In this document: positions 7,283-14,015 of the stretch, one piece after another | How the letters are laid out: each line of letters starts with the position of its first letter | Numbering within the stretch: position 1 is the first letter of the stretch | From: JALOLV01 sp046295175 | Lineage (GTDB): Bacteria; Bacteroidota; Bacteroidia; Cytophagales; Spirosomataceae | Direction of reading: 5' to 3' | Assembly: GCA_046295175.1 (NCBI GenBank) | Contig: JBKBNY010000010.1 | Coordinates: forward strand, 217,470 to 281,469 | Length of the DNA stretch: 64,000 nt | Translations under genes and position numbers: made by a program | Notes under the pieces: model-generated | What the model was told of the DNA's origin: nothing | Seen by the model: only the letters and a program-made list of their open reading frames with translations | The model's database searches: none

Positions 7283-8107
7283 TTACTTACTTCTCTTAGA
7301 AACAATTAATCTTGATGAATACTTAGTCTTATCGCGAGTTTTCTTACCTTTCGCCAACAAGCCATTGCGTGAGCGTGGGTGACCTCCAGATGCACGGCCT
7401 TCACCACCACCCATCGGGTGGTCAACTGGGTTCATCGCAACACCACGAACTCTTGGACGGATACCTAACCAACGGCTACGACCAGCTTTACCTTTTGTAA
7501 CGTTCATGTGGTCAGTGTTTGATACTGTACCTACAGTTGCGATACAAGTAGCTAATACCATACGCATTTCGCCTGATGGCATTTTCAATGTTACGTATTT
7601 GCTGTCTTTTGCTAAAACTTGAGCATAAGTACCTGCACTACGTGCCATCTGAGCTCCTTTTCCTGGGTGTAACTCGATGTTGTGAACAATTGTACCAAGT
7701 GGCATATTACCAAGTGGAAGTGCGTTACCAACTTCTGGTGCTACCGACGAGCCTGAGATTACAGACTGTCCAACTTTCAATCCTTGTGGAGCGATGATAT
7801 AAGCTTTCTCTCCATCTGTATATTGTATCAAAGCAATACGAGCCGAACGGTTTGGGTCATACTCGATTGTCAATACTTCTGCTGCAACATCAAACTTGTT
7901 ACGTTTGAAGTCGATAAGACGGTATCTACGTTTGTGTCCACCGCCGATGTAACGTGCGGTACGGTGACCTTCACTGTTACGTCCACCCGTTTTCTTAATA
8001 GTTACTGTCAAGCTTTTCTCTGGCTTGCTCGCTGTGATTTCTGAGAAATCTGGAGCAATACGGTGACGCTGACCTGGGGTGTTTGGTTTTAATTTCTTAA
8101 TACCCAT
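7283..8107 (-). CDS. rplB: 50S ribosomal protein L2
   Basis: A 274-residue L2 with the RHRIAPDFSEI N terminus, GRNSEGHRTARYIGGGHKRRYR, the central OB and SH3-like domains, and the C-terminal VRGVAMNPVDHPMGGGEGR signature containing the conserved histidine implicated in peptidyl transfer. Complete. L2 is one of the most conserved primary 23S rRNA binders. Confidence 0.98.
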   Translation of the reverse strand: MGIKKLKPNTPGQRHRIAPDFSEITASKPEKSLTVTIKKTGGRNSEGHRTARYIGGGHKRRYRLIDFKRNKFDVAAEVLTIEYDPNRSARIALIQYTDGEKAYIIAPQGLKVGQSVISGSSVAPEVGNALPLGNMPLGTIVHNIELHPGKGAQMARSAGTYAQVLAKDSKYVTLKMPSGEMRMVLATCIATVGTVSNTDHMNVTKGKAGRSRWLGIRPRVRGVAMNPVDHPMGGGEGRASGGHPRSRNGLLAKGKKTRDKTKYSSRLIVSKRSK

Positions 8108-8125
8108 TTTTACTAATTTGTTTGC

Positions 8126-8169
8126 AGCCTGAAAGGCTATACGTTTGAATTAAACAGCCATTGGGCTGT
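8126..8169. repeat. tandem AGCC hairpins in the rplW-rplB spacer
   Basis: AGCCT (8126-8130) pairs with AGGCT (8134-8138), and ACAGCC (8154-8159) pairs with GGCTGT (8164-8169). Both are short perfect stems with 3-4 nt loops. Confidence 0.65.
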
Positions 8170-8177
8170 ATAAAATG

Positions 8178-8465
8178 TTACAGATTATCGTAGAAGTCAA
8201 TCAATTCGCCTTCTTGAAGGGTTACGATTGCTTTTTTGAATGTTGAAGTTTTACCAACCGATGCACGTGAACGAGTCATTCTTGACTTTTTCTTGCCGAT
8301 TTGACGGATGGTATTAACATCTGTAACCGTTACGCCATACATTTTCTCAACCGCTTTAGCGATTTCGATTTTATTGGCATTCATATCTACTTCGAAAGCA
8401 TACTTGCCCTTTGCAGTGCTTTTTTGCGATTTCTCAGTGATAATTGGTCTTTTTAATACGCTCAT
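8178..8465 (-). CDS. rplW: 50S ribosomal protein L23
   Basis: A 95-residue L23 starting MSVLKRPIITEKSQKST, with KYAFEVDMNANKIEIAKAVEKMYGV. L23 forms the main docking site for trigger factor and SRP at the tunnel exit. Complete. The 35-nt gap to rplD holds a 5-bp hairpin GTCAG/CTGAC. Confidence 0.96.
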   Translation of the reverse strand: MSVLKRPIITEKSQKSTAKGKYAFEVDMNANKIEIAKAVEKMYGVTVTDVNTIRQIGKKKSRMTRSRASVGKTSTFKKAIVTLQEGELIDFYDNL

Positions 8466-8500
8466 TGTTTTAAGCTATTAGCAGTCAGACTGGCTGACAA

Positions 8501-9127
8501 TTAATTTAAAATTGATTCAATTTTTGACAACGCTCCTTCACTGATAATTACTTTATCAGCATTCACTAAATCATAAGTATTGATTTGGTCGGCAGAAACA
8601 ACTTTTGCTTTTGGGATGTTACGGCTCGAAAGGAACACGTTATTATCTTGTGATGCAGTAATGAAAAGTGTTTTGTTGTCTGCTACTGAGAGAGCATTTA
8701 GGAATTCGATGTATGCCTTTGTTTTTGGAGCATCGAATGAGAAGTCTTCTACGATTGAGATACCGTTTTCGGCGGCTCTTGCAGATAGAACTGATTTACG
8801 AGCTAAAACTTTAACTTTTTTGTTTAGCTTGAAGCTATAATCACGTGGGGTTGGACCAAATACACGACCACCACCTACGTAGATTGGAGATTTCATCGAA
8901 CCATGACGAGCACCTCCTGAACCTTTCTGACGAACGATTTTCTTGGTAGAACGTGCAATCTCAGCTCTTTGCTTCGATTTGTGGGTTCCTTGACGTTGGT
9001 TTGCAAGATATTGTTTTACATCAAGCCAAACAACGTGTTGATTTGGTTCGATTCCGAAAACATCAGCCGAAAGCGTTGCTTTGCGACCTGTTTCTTTACC
9101 TTGTTTGTTTAAAACTACTAATTCCAT
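8501..9127 (-). CDS. rplD: 50S ribosomal protein L4
   Basis: A 208-residue L4 with the tunnel-lining loop RQGTHKSKQRAEIARSTKKI and QKGSGGARHGSMKSPIYVGGG (about residues 45-90), followed by the globular domain. In gammaproteobacteria L4 represses its own operon through the S10 leader. Whether it does so here is unknown, but the long leader before rplC makes it a natural candidate. Confidence 0.97.
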   Translation of the reverse strand: MELVVLNKQGKETGRKATLSADVFGIEPNQHVVWLDVKQYLANQRQGTHKSKQRAEIARSTKKIVRQKGSGGARHGSMKSPIYVGGGRVFGPTPRDYSFKLNKKVKVLARKSVLSARAAENGISIVEDFSFDAPKTKAYIEFLNALSVADNKTLFITASQDNNVFLSSRNIPKAKVVSADQINTYDLVNADKVIISEGALSKIESILN

Positions 9128-9179
9128 TGTATTAACCTTATTTTTTCGATGTCGTTTGGTTTCGACCTAAAATTTAAAA

Positions 9180-9218
9180 TTTTGAGTTTCAAATCAGAGT
9201 TTAACTTGAAACTCAAAA
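9180..9218. repeat. spacer inverted repeat, perfect 13-bp arms
   Basis: TTTTGAGTTTCAA (9180-9192) is the exact reverse complement of TTGAAACTCAAAA (9206-9218), with a 13-nt loop. It lies in the rplC-rplD spacer and is the most perfect of the operon's spacer hairpins. Confidence 0.85.
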
Positions 9219-9224
9219 CCTATA

Positions 9225-9845
9225 TTATTTATGTAATGTTACGAATGAATTCTTTGGACCTGGGATTGAACCGCTAACAACTACTAAGTCTTGGTCTGTT
9301 AACACTTTCAAAACTTTCAAGTTTTGGATTGTTACTCTTGTGTTACCCATGCGTCCTGCCATACGGATTCCTTTGAATACACGTGATGGGAAAGAACAAG
9401 CACCGATAGAACCAGGGTGACGCTGACGGTTGTGCTGACCGTGTGTTTGGCCACCTACACCACCGAATCCGTGACGTTTAACAACACCTTGAAAACCACG
9501 ACCTTTTGAGTTACCAGTAACATCTATGAAGTCGCCTTCTACCAATACGTCTTCGATTCTGATTGTATCGCCTAAGCTATATTCTTTCTCGAATTCTTTA
9601 AACTCAACTAATTTACGCTTAGGAGTTGTATTGGCTTTTTTGAAGTGTCCTAACAACGGACGACTTGTATTTTTCTCTTTTTTCTCGCCGAATCCTAACT
9701 GGATAGCTTTGTAGCCATCTTTCTCTTCTGTACGCACTTGCGTAACCACATTTGGACCAGCTTGAATCAACGTACAAGGTACTGCTTGACCTTCAGCGTT
9801 GTAAATGGTAGTCATACCAATTTTTTTTCCGATAATTCCAGACAT
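9225..9845 (-). CDS. rplC: 50S ribosomal protein L3
   Basis: A 206-residue L3 starting MSGIIGKKIGMTTIYNAEG, with the signature GRGFQGVVKRHGFGGVGGQTHG and GSIGACSFPSRVFKGIRMAGRMG, the loop that reaches the peptidyl transferase centre. It is the first gene of the operon in this window. rpsJ is not upstream, where a structured leader lies instead. Confidence 0.97.
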   Translation of the reverse strand: MSGIIGKKIGMTTIYNAEGQAVPCTLIQAGPNVVTQVRTEEKDGYKAIQLGFGEKKEKNTSRPLLGHFKKANTTPKRKLVEFKEFEKEYSLGDTIRIEDVLVEGDFIDVTGNSKGRGFQGVVKRHGFGGVGGQTHGQHNRQRHPGSIGACSFPSRVFKGIRMAGRMGNTRVTIQNLKVLKVLTDQDLVVVSGSIPGPKNSFVTLHK

Positions 9846-9885
9846 TGTATATTCTGCTTTTAAGACCTAATTCTGAATTGGGCTG

Positions 9886-9915
9886 CAAAATTCGTGAAAA
9901 TTTTACACAATTCAA
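9886..9915 (-). promoter_or_regulatory. proximal promoter of rplC
   Basis: On the minus strand a TTTTTG run ends at 9913, then a 19-nt spacer, then GAATTTTG (9893-9886), one mismatch from the Bacteroidota -7 box TAnnTTTG, followed by CAGCCC. The start would give a leader of about 35 nt. The same CAGCCC follows the -7 box before rpsH. Confidence 0.55.
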
Positions 9916-9951
9916 AAATTCAATCAAAATTATTTACTTTGTTCATCAGCG

Positions 9952-10188
9952 GTTGGCGGTGCTAAAAGTGCCAACTTGTCTATTTATCGCAAACCCATTG
10001 GGTAAAGTGCCTATTTTTGGAGGGATGCACTTTGTTTCCTTGTGATATTTTCCCGTAAAATTTTAAAAGCAATTCTGAGACTGTCGTAATGGCTAACCAT
10101 TTTGTTGACGAATCGCACGAATATTAAATTCGGATTCCACAGTCGAGATTAAGACAGTATCCCGAAGGACTTGAGACTTATCTTAATC
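9952..10188 (-). promoter_or_regulatory. candidate structured 5' leader RNA of the rplC operon
   Basis: Between the distal promoter (10232-10263) and rplC the sequence folds repeatedly. The stem 10147-10154/10181-10188 (GATTAAGA/TCTTAATC, 8 bp) encloses TCC-TTCG-GGA as read on the minus strand. The stem 10079-10084/10139-10144 encloses two hairpins: 10088-10092/10097-10101, and a two-segment hairpin 10110-10114 plus 10118-10122 with 10128-10132 plus 10133-10137. Further on are a 7-bp stem 10004-10010/10027-10033 and a 6-bp stem 9952-9957/9970-9975. The word AAAGTGCC occurs at both 9965 and 10004, so the arm at 10027 could pair with either. No coding potential was seen. I infer a regulatory leader; a free-standing small RNA is the alternative. 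Confidence 0.5.
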
Positions 10189-10231
10189 ATTTGTGAGGTT
10201 ACTCTCTGAATTGTATTCCGATTTCGGACTG

Positions 10232-10263
10232 CAAAAGTAGTGTTTTATTTTAGATACAACAAA
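10232..10263 (-). promoter_or_regulatory. distal promoter of the rplC operon
   Basis: On the minus strand TTTG (10263-10260), a 20-nt spacer and TACTTTTG (10239-10232) match the Bacteroidota consensus exactly. It is followed by CAGTCC. Transcription from here would include the structured leader region. Confidence 0.65.
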
Positions 10264-10354
10264 TATTCTGCAAAAAATTTTAAAGTTTTTTTGATTGACC
10301 TTATAAAGGCAAATTAAATATTGATACCCATTAACAAAATGTCATCTAAAAATG

Positions 10355-10362
10355 TATATTTG
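10355..10362 (+). promoter_or_regulatory. -7 box of the 10385 gene
   Basis: TATATTTG is a perfect TAnnTTTG. It lies about 22 nt before the ATG at 10385 and overlaps an upstream in-frame ATG at 10352, which argues against that earlier start. Confidence 0.5.
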
Positions 10363-10384
10363 TTTTAATAACTTTTTGCATTTT

Positions 10385-11182
10385 ATGAAAAATACAATCC
10401 TGATTATCAGCCTTTTAGCTACTCACTGGGCGGGGTACTCTCAGTTCTCTGACCCATCGAGAAGTGCCAAGAAGTCTCAGCATGAATATTTTGTAAGAGA
10501 GAACCTGATTCCGGCCAACGAAAGTCTGATTGAAGTCCGTGGAAAAGATACTGTTTTGGTCTCGTACTATAAGTTTATTAATCCGGGTAATAATTCTTAC
10601 CAAGAAATGACTCGGGTCTATAAAGGAACTCCGTATTATAGGAACGGCTGGTACAAAGGTTTTTTTAATAATACCAATGGCAAACCCGTCACTTTTTCGA
10701 TGGCTTACAACATTGAGAAAGGAATTGTGTACTATGTAGATACTGGCGAAAATAAAACGATTGAGGCGTATCCTGACGAATTTACGATTGGAAAGACCTA
10801 CTTTAAGGCGTTTGACAAAAGAGGTGCCAATACAAACCACAAAAAACACTACTATGAGGTTTTGTACGATGGTAAATCTCAACTGCTAAAACAACATATT
10901 TGTAAATATATAACGCTCGACTTTAAGAATCGGTCGGGATATGATGTTATGACCGAGAATACCTTTGAGGGAATGTTTAGTAAGATGACTCAATATTATT
11001 TGATTGTGGATAATGAGTTTAGAAAAGTAGAACGAAACGATAAATTATTGAAGGTATTTGGTGATAAAAGAACGGTTATTGAACAATTAATTAACGATAA
11101 AAAACTTGTATTCGACAACGAAAATGATTTAAAAGAGATTCTGAAATATTATGACCAGTTATCGACAACTAAAGAATTATAG
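10385..11182 (+). CDS. secreted protein of unknown function
   Basis: A 265-residue protein beginning with a Sec signal peptide, MKNTILIISLLATHWAGYSQ, then a soluble, charged body with no motif I recognise. It contains blocks such as YYKFINPGNNSYQEMTRVYKG and ends in a helical ELINDKK...LKEILKYYDQL segment. It is probably periplasmic or exported. The start is chosen because the signal peptide begins there and a promoter -7 box overlaps the alternative start. It is transcribed divergently from the ribosomal operon and followed by a hairpin with a T run that abuts coaX. Confidence 0.75.
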   Translation: MKNTILIISLLATHWAGYSQFSDPSRSAKKSQHEYFVRENLIPANESLIEVRGKDTVLVSYYKFINPGNNSYQEMTRVYKGTPYYRNGWYKGFFNNTNGKPVTFSMAYNIEKGIVYYVDTGENKTIEAYPDEFTIGKTYFKAFDKRGANTNHKKHYYEVLYDGKSQLLKQHICKYITLDFKNRSGYDVMTENTFEGMFSKMTQYYLIVDNEFRKVERNDKLLKVFGDKRTVIEQLINDKKLVFDNENDLKEILKYYDQLSTTKEL

Positions 11183-11203
11183 TTTTTATTGGTTCATAAA
11201 CGT

Positions 11204-11241
11204 TAATATTGCAGTCGTTTGTCAAAGCAAACGACTTTTTT
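11204..11241 (+). terminator. hairpin plus T6 directly before coaX
   Basis: GTCGTTTG (11214-11221) and CAAACGAC (11228-11235) form a perfect 8-bp stem with a 6-nt loop, followed by six T and then the coaX ATG. It looks like an intrinsic terminator of the upstream gene. A -7-like TAATATTG (11204-11211) just before the stem would place the hairpin at the 5' end of a coaX transcript, so it could instead act as an attenuator. Confidence 0.6.
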
Positions 11242-11967
11242 ATGAAAACAGCCGCCATTGATATAGGAAATACTTTTGCTAAAATTGGTTTTTTTGAAGA
11301 AGACAAATTGGTCGATTTTCAGAAAGGATTACCTTTAGATGAATTGGACGATTTGGTGAATCAACAAAAAAACTGCGAGGCCATCGTAGTATCTTCAGTA
11401 ACAAAATCGCAAGCTGATTTAGAAGAGATTTTTAGCACTTACTCAAAAAAGAAGTTATTTCTGAATCCTGCCACTCCCCTGCCCATAGAGAAAGATTACA
11501 AGACTCCCGAAACCCTCGGTGCTGATAGAGTTGCGGGGGCTGTGGGGGCTAATTTTCTATTTCCGAAGCAGAACTGCCTAATAATAGATATGGGAACGGC
11601 CATCAAGTATGACTACGTTTCGGGCGATGGGGTGTTTCGGGGCGGGATAATTTCGCCAGGCATGCGGATACGATTTGAGGCTTTGCATACGTTTACTAAA
11701 AGATTGCCTCTGCTCGAAGCCGAGGGGATTCCAGAACTGATTGGGCAAAGTACCAAGGAGTGCATCCAAAGTGGAGTTGTCAACGGAATCATTGCCGAAC
11801 TCAACGGAATTATAGAAAGATACAGCGAATTAGGTAAATGCAACGTCATTTTGTGCGGTGGCGATGCTCAATTCTTTGAAAATCAAATAAAAAGTCCGAC
11901 TTTTGTAGCCCCAAATCTTGTACTGATTGGCTTGAATAGAATTTTGGCGTATAATAATATTGAATAA
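11242..11967 (+). CDS. coaX: type III pantothenate kinase
   Basis: A 241-residue enzyme that phosphorylates pantothenate in the first step of coenzyme A synthesis. The N terminus MKTAAIDIGNTFAKIGFFEE carries the DxGNT phosphate motif of the ASKHA fold. TLGADRVAGAVGA (about 92-104) holds the pantothenate-binding GxDR motif, and LIIDMGTAIKYD (about 112-123) the second phosphate motif. Length is normal for CoaX. An 11-residue longer reading frame exists but would run through the hairpin and T tract. Downstream is the outer membrane protein gene, as I recall for other Bacteroidota. Confidence 0.93.
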   Translation: MKTAAIDIGNTFAKIGFFEEDKLVDFQKGLPLDELDDLVNQQKNCEAIVVSSVTKSQADLEEIFSTYSKKKLFLNPATPLPIEKDYKTPETLGADRVAGAVGANFLFPKQNCLIIDMGTAIKYDYVSGDGVFRGGIISPGMRIRFEALHTFTKRLPLLEAEGIPELIGQSTKECIQSGVVNGIIAELNGIIERYSELGKCNVILCGGDAQFFENQIKSPTFVAPNLVLIGLNRILAYNNIE

Positions 11968-12000
11968 AACGCTATCGAGATTTGTGAATCTCGTAGTGTT
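11968..12000. repeat. palindrome CGAGATT/AATCTCG
   Basis: A hairpin right after the coaX stop: CGAGATT-TGTG-AATCTCG is perfect, and the flanks AACGCTA/TAGTGTT extend the stem with small mismatches. It may help terminate or stabilise the coaX message. Confidence 0.6.
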
Positions 12001-12013
12001 AAGAAAAAATAAA

Positions 12014-13312
12014 ATGAAAAAAAATCTCTTTAGTGTCTTAGTTGCTTCGTTGATTACGGTTATCTCTACACAAATCTTTGCTCAAGGCACTGGCAACTCG
12101 CCATATTCGGCAATCGGCGTAGGCGAATTGGTACCTAATGCATTTGCCGCAAACTTAGCCATGGGCGGAACGGGCGTGAGCTACGGAAACATCGTGTATA
12201 TCAACAATGTCAATCCAGCACTTTTGGTAAAGAAGCAATACACGGCATTTGATGTAGGATTGAATGGTCAGTACAAGACCATCAGCAATAGTACACTCTC
12301 GCAAAGAGATTTCGGGATGAATCTCAACTACTTGTCGTTGGCACTCCCTGCACACAAAAACTGGACAATGGGGCTTACGTTTCAGCCTTATACTTCGGTA
12401 GATTATGAATCTCGTTTTGTACGTACTATTACAAACTCAGACAAACAAGCCGAAACCCGATACAGCGGCAGAGGGGGGATTTCTAAAGCTGCTTTCTCAA
12501 ACGGAGTCAGAATCGGTAAAAACTTATACGTTGGCCTCGAAACGGCGTTTTATTTTGGAAGTATCAGCAAAGATACTACATCAATAACCGAATATACTGT
12601 TTCGGGCGTTACCGAATCTAACCATTTGAAGTTTACCGAGAGAACGTCTTTCGGTGGTTCTGGATTCAAACTTGGGGCAGCATATCAGCAGCCACTCAAT
12701 AAAAAGTGGCAATTGAATATCGGTGGTACTTACGAGCTAAGCAATAATCTAAAGGCCGACCGCCTGAACAATTACCAGTTCTTGATTGAATCGACTGGTG
12801 GCAACGGACCAACCATTGCCCGTACACCTGATACATTGGCACAAGCTACTGGCACTTATTCACTACCAAGCAAATACACGCTCGGAATAAGTTTTGAAAG
12901 CCCCCTCAAATGGGTTTTTGCGATAGATTACAGCCGCCAAGATTGGAGCAAATTCAAGAATTTTGATGGTAGAGCCAATCCAAACTTAACAGCTTCAAGT
13001 CAATTATCATTTGGATTTGAACATATCCCTAATATTCAATCGACCAAATACACAAGTCAGATTGGTTATCGCCTCGGATTCCAGACTTCAAACACACCTT
13101 ACATAATTAATAATCAACAGATTAAAGATAGAAGTTTCAGCCTTGGCTTGACACTCCCTGTCGGAAAAGTAAGTCCAAGTTTTGTTACATTGACAACCGT
13201 TCTTGGTCGCCGCGGAACAACCGAAAACAGCTTGATTCAAGAGAATTATACCAAATTGGTACTTGGCTTTTCGCTCAATTCGCTTTGGTTCCAAAAAGTG
13301 AGAATCGACTAA
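12014..13312 (+). CDS. FadL/OmpP1-like outer membrane beta-barrel protein
   Basis: A 432-residue protein with signal peptide MKKNLFSVLVASLITVISTQ followed by IFAQ. The mature N terminus GNSPYSAIGVGELVPNAFAANLAMGGTGVSYGNIVYINNVNPALL is like the hatch region of FadL-type channels, and the rest is alternating beta strands typical of a barrel (for example WTMGLTFQPYTSVDYESRFV). FadL-family proteins pass hydrophobic molecules across the outer membrane; substrate here is unknown. The in-frame start 54 nt upstream is rejected because it precedes the signal peptide. Confidence 0.75.
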   Translation: MKKNLFSVLVASLITVISTQIFAQGTGNSPYSAIGVGELVPNAFAANLAMGGTGVSYGNIVYINNVNPALLVKKQYTAFDVGLNGQYKTISNSTLSQRDFGMNLNYLSLALPAHKNWTMGLTFQPYTSVDYESRFVRTITNSDKQAETRYSGRGGISKAAFSNGVRIGKNLYVGLETAFYFGSISKDTTSITEYTVSGVTESNHLKFTERTSFGGSGFKLGAAYQQPLNKKWQLNIGGTYELSNNLKADRLNNYQFLIESTGGNGPTIARTPDTLAQATGTYSLPSKYTLGISFESPLKWVFAIDYSRQDWSKFKNFDGRANPNLTASSQLSFGFEHIPNIQSTKYTSQIGYRLGFQTSNTPYIINNQQIKDRSFSLGLTLPVGKVSPSFVTLTTVLGRRGTTENSLIQENYTKLVLGFSLNSLWFQKVRID

Positions 13313-13339
13313 ACACTCGCACTTTAAGTATATTTAACT

Positions 13340-13402
13340 ATCATTCTACCCAAATCTGCTTTAATTTTGTAGTGGATTTAATCGGTAGAATGATTTTTTT
13401 TG
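13340..13402 (+). terminator. long-loop hairpin with T8, containing a -7 box
   Basis: ATCATTCTACC (13340-13350) and its complement GGTAGAATGAT (from 13384) form an 11-bp stem followed by eight T. The 33-nt loop contains TAATTTTG (13362-13369), a perfect -7 box. The element could terminate the upstream gene and also start transcription of the LptC-like gene. Confidence 0.55.
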
Positions 13403-13412
13403 AATTGTTACT

Positions 13413-13964
13413 ATGAAATACATACTCGGCATATTGGTAGTTTTCTTATTTTGGAATTGTGAAGAAAAGAAAGAGGAAGGCGTAAACTACGTTTATCAGG
13501 GGCCTTTGATGACAACCGAAAATTTATCGGTTATGTATAGCGACTCTGGCAATGTAAAAGTTAAGATGAATACGGCCAAGCAGTTGAAAATGCAGAATGA
13601 AGACGAGATTTATCCGAAGGCAATTTACGTAAACTTCATTGACAAAAACGGTGTAGAATATTCGTCACTTAGAGGAGATTCGGCAAGATTCTTCAAAGCC
13701 GAACAGTATTACAAAATAATGGGTAATGTGTTCTTTTTCAATCGTTTACAACAACAAAGTCTTTCTACAACTGAATTAATCTGGAGTCCTGTCAAAAGAA
13801 GAATTTATACTACGAAATCGGTTTCTATCAAAACCCCAACCGAAGAAGTGAGAGGAGTCGGGTTGGATGCCGACCAAGATTTTACGAAATATACAATCCG
13901 TAAACCAACTGGTGTTTTTGCAATTGACTCAGTTGCGATGGGTAGTGATACTACGAGATTTTAG
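13413..13964 (+). CDS. lptC: LptC-like LPS-export periplasmic lipoprotein
   Basis: A 183-residue protein with a short hydrophobic N terminus ending in a cysteine (MKYILGILVVFLFWNCEEKK), consistent with a relaxed Bacteroidota lipoprotein signal. The body has the OstA/LptC beta-jellyroll pattern: KVKMNTAKQLKMQNEDEIYP, SLRGDSARFFKAEQYYKIMG, LSTTELIWSPVKRRIYTTKSV and VRGVGLDADQDFTKYTI. LptC links the LptBFG exporter to LptA in LPS transport. Assignment rests on pattern and on the coaX-OMP-lptC neighbourhood. Confidence 0.8.
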   Translation: MKYILGILVVFLFWNCEEKKEEGVNYVYQGPLMTTENLSVMYSDSGNVKVKMNTAKQLKMQNEDEIYPKAIYVNFIDKNGVEYSSLRGDSARFFKAEQYYKIMGNVFFFNRLQQQSLSTTELIWSPVKRRIYTTKSVSIKTPTEEVRGVGLDADQDFTKYTIRKPTGVFAIDSVAMGSDTTRF

Positions 13965-13971
13965 ACGTTTA

Positions 13972-14006
13972 TTTTGGGTGAACCGTTATCCACAGTTCAC
14001 CCAAAA
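13972..14006. terminator. bidirectional terminator between lptC and pyrC
   Basis: TTTTGGGTGAAC (13972-13983) and GTTCACCCAAAA (13995-14006) form a perfect 12-bp stem with an 11-nt loop between convergent genes. The A/T ends give a U tract on both strands. Confidence 0.85.
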
Positions 14007-14015
14007 GTTAAACTA

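Noticed and set aside
9845..10045. 66-residue plus-strand frame upstream of rplC
   Set aside because: Overlaps the candidate leader and the proximal promoter, shows no family resemblance, and no promoter points into it.
10415..10882. 155-residue minus-strand frame inside the 10385 gene
   Set aside because: Lies wholly antisense to a gene with a signal peptide and a promoter; hydrophobic shadow frame.
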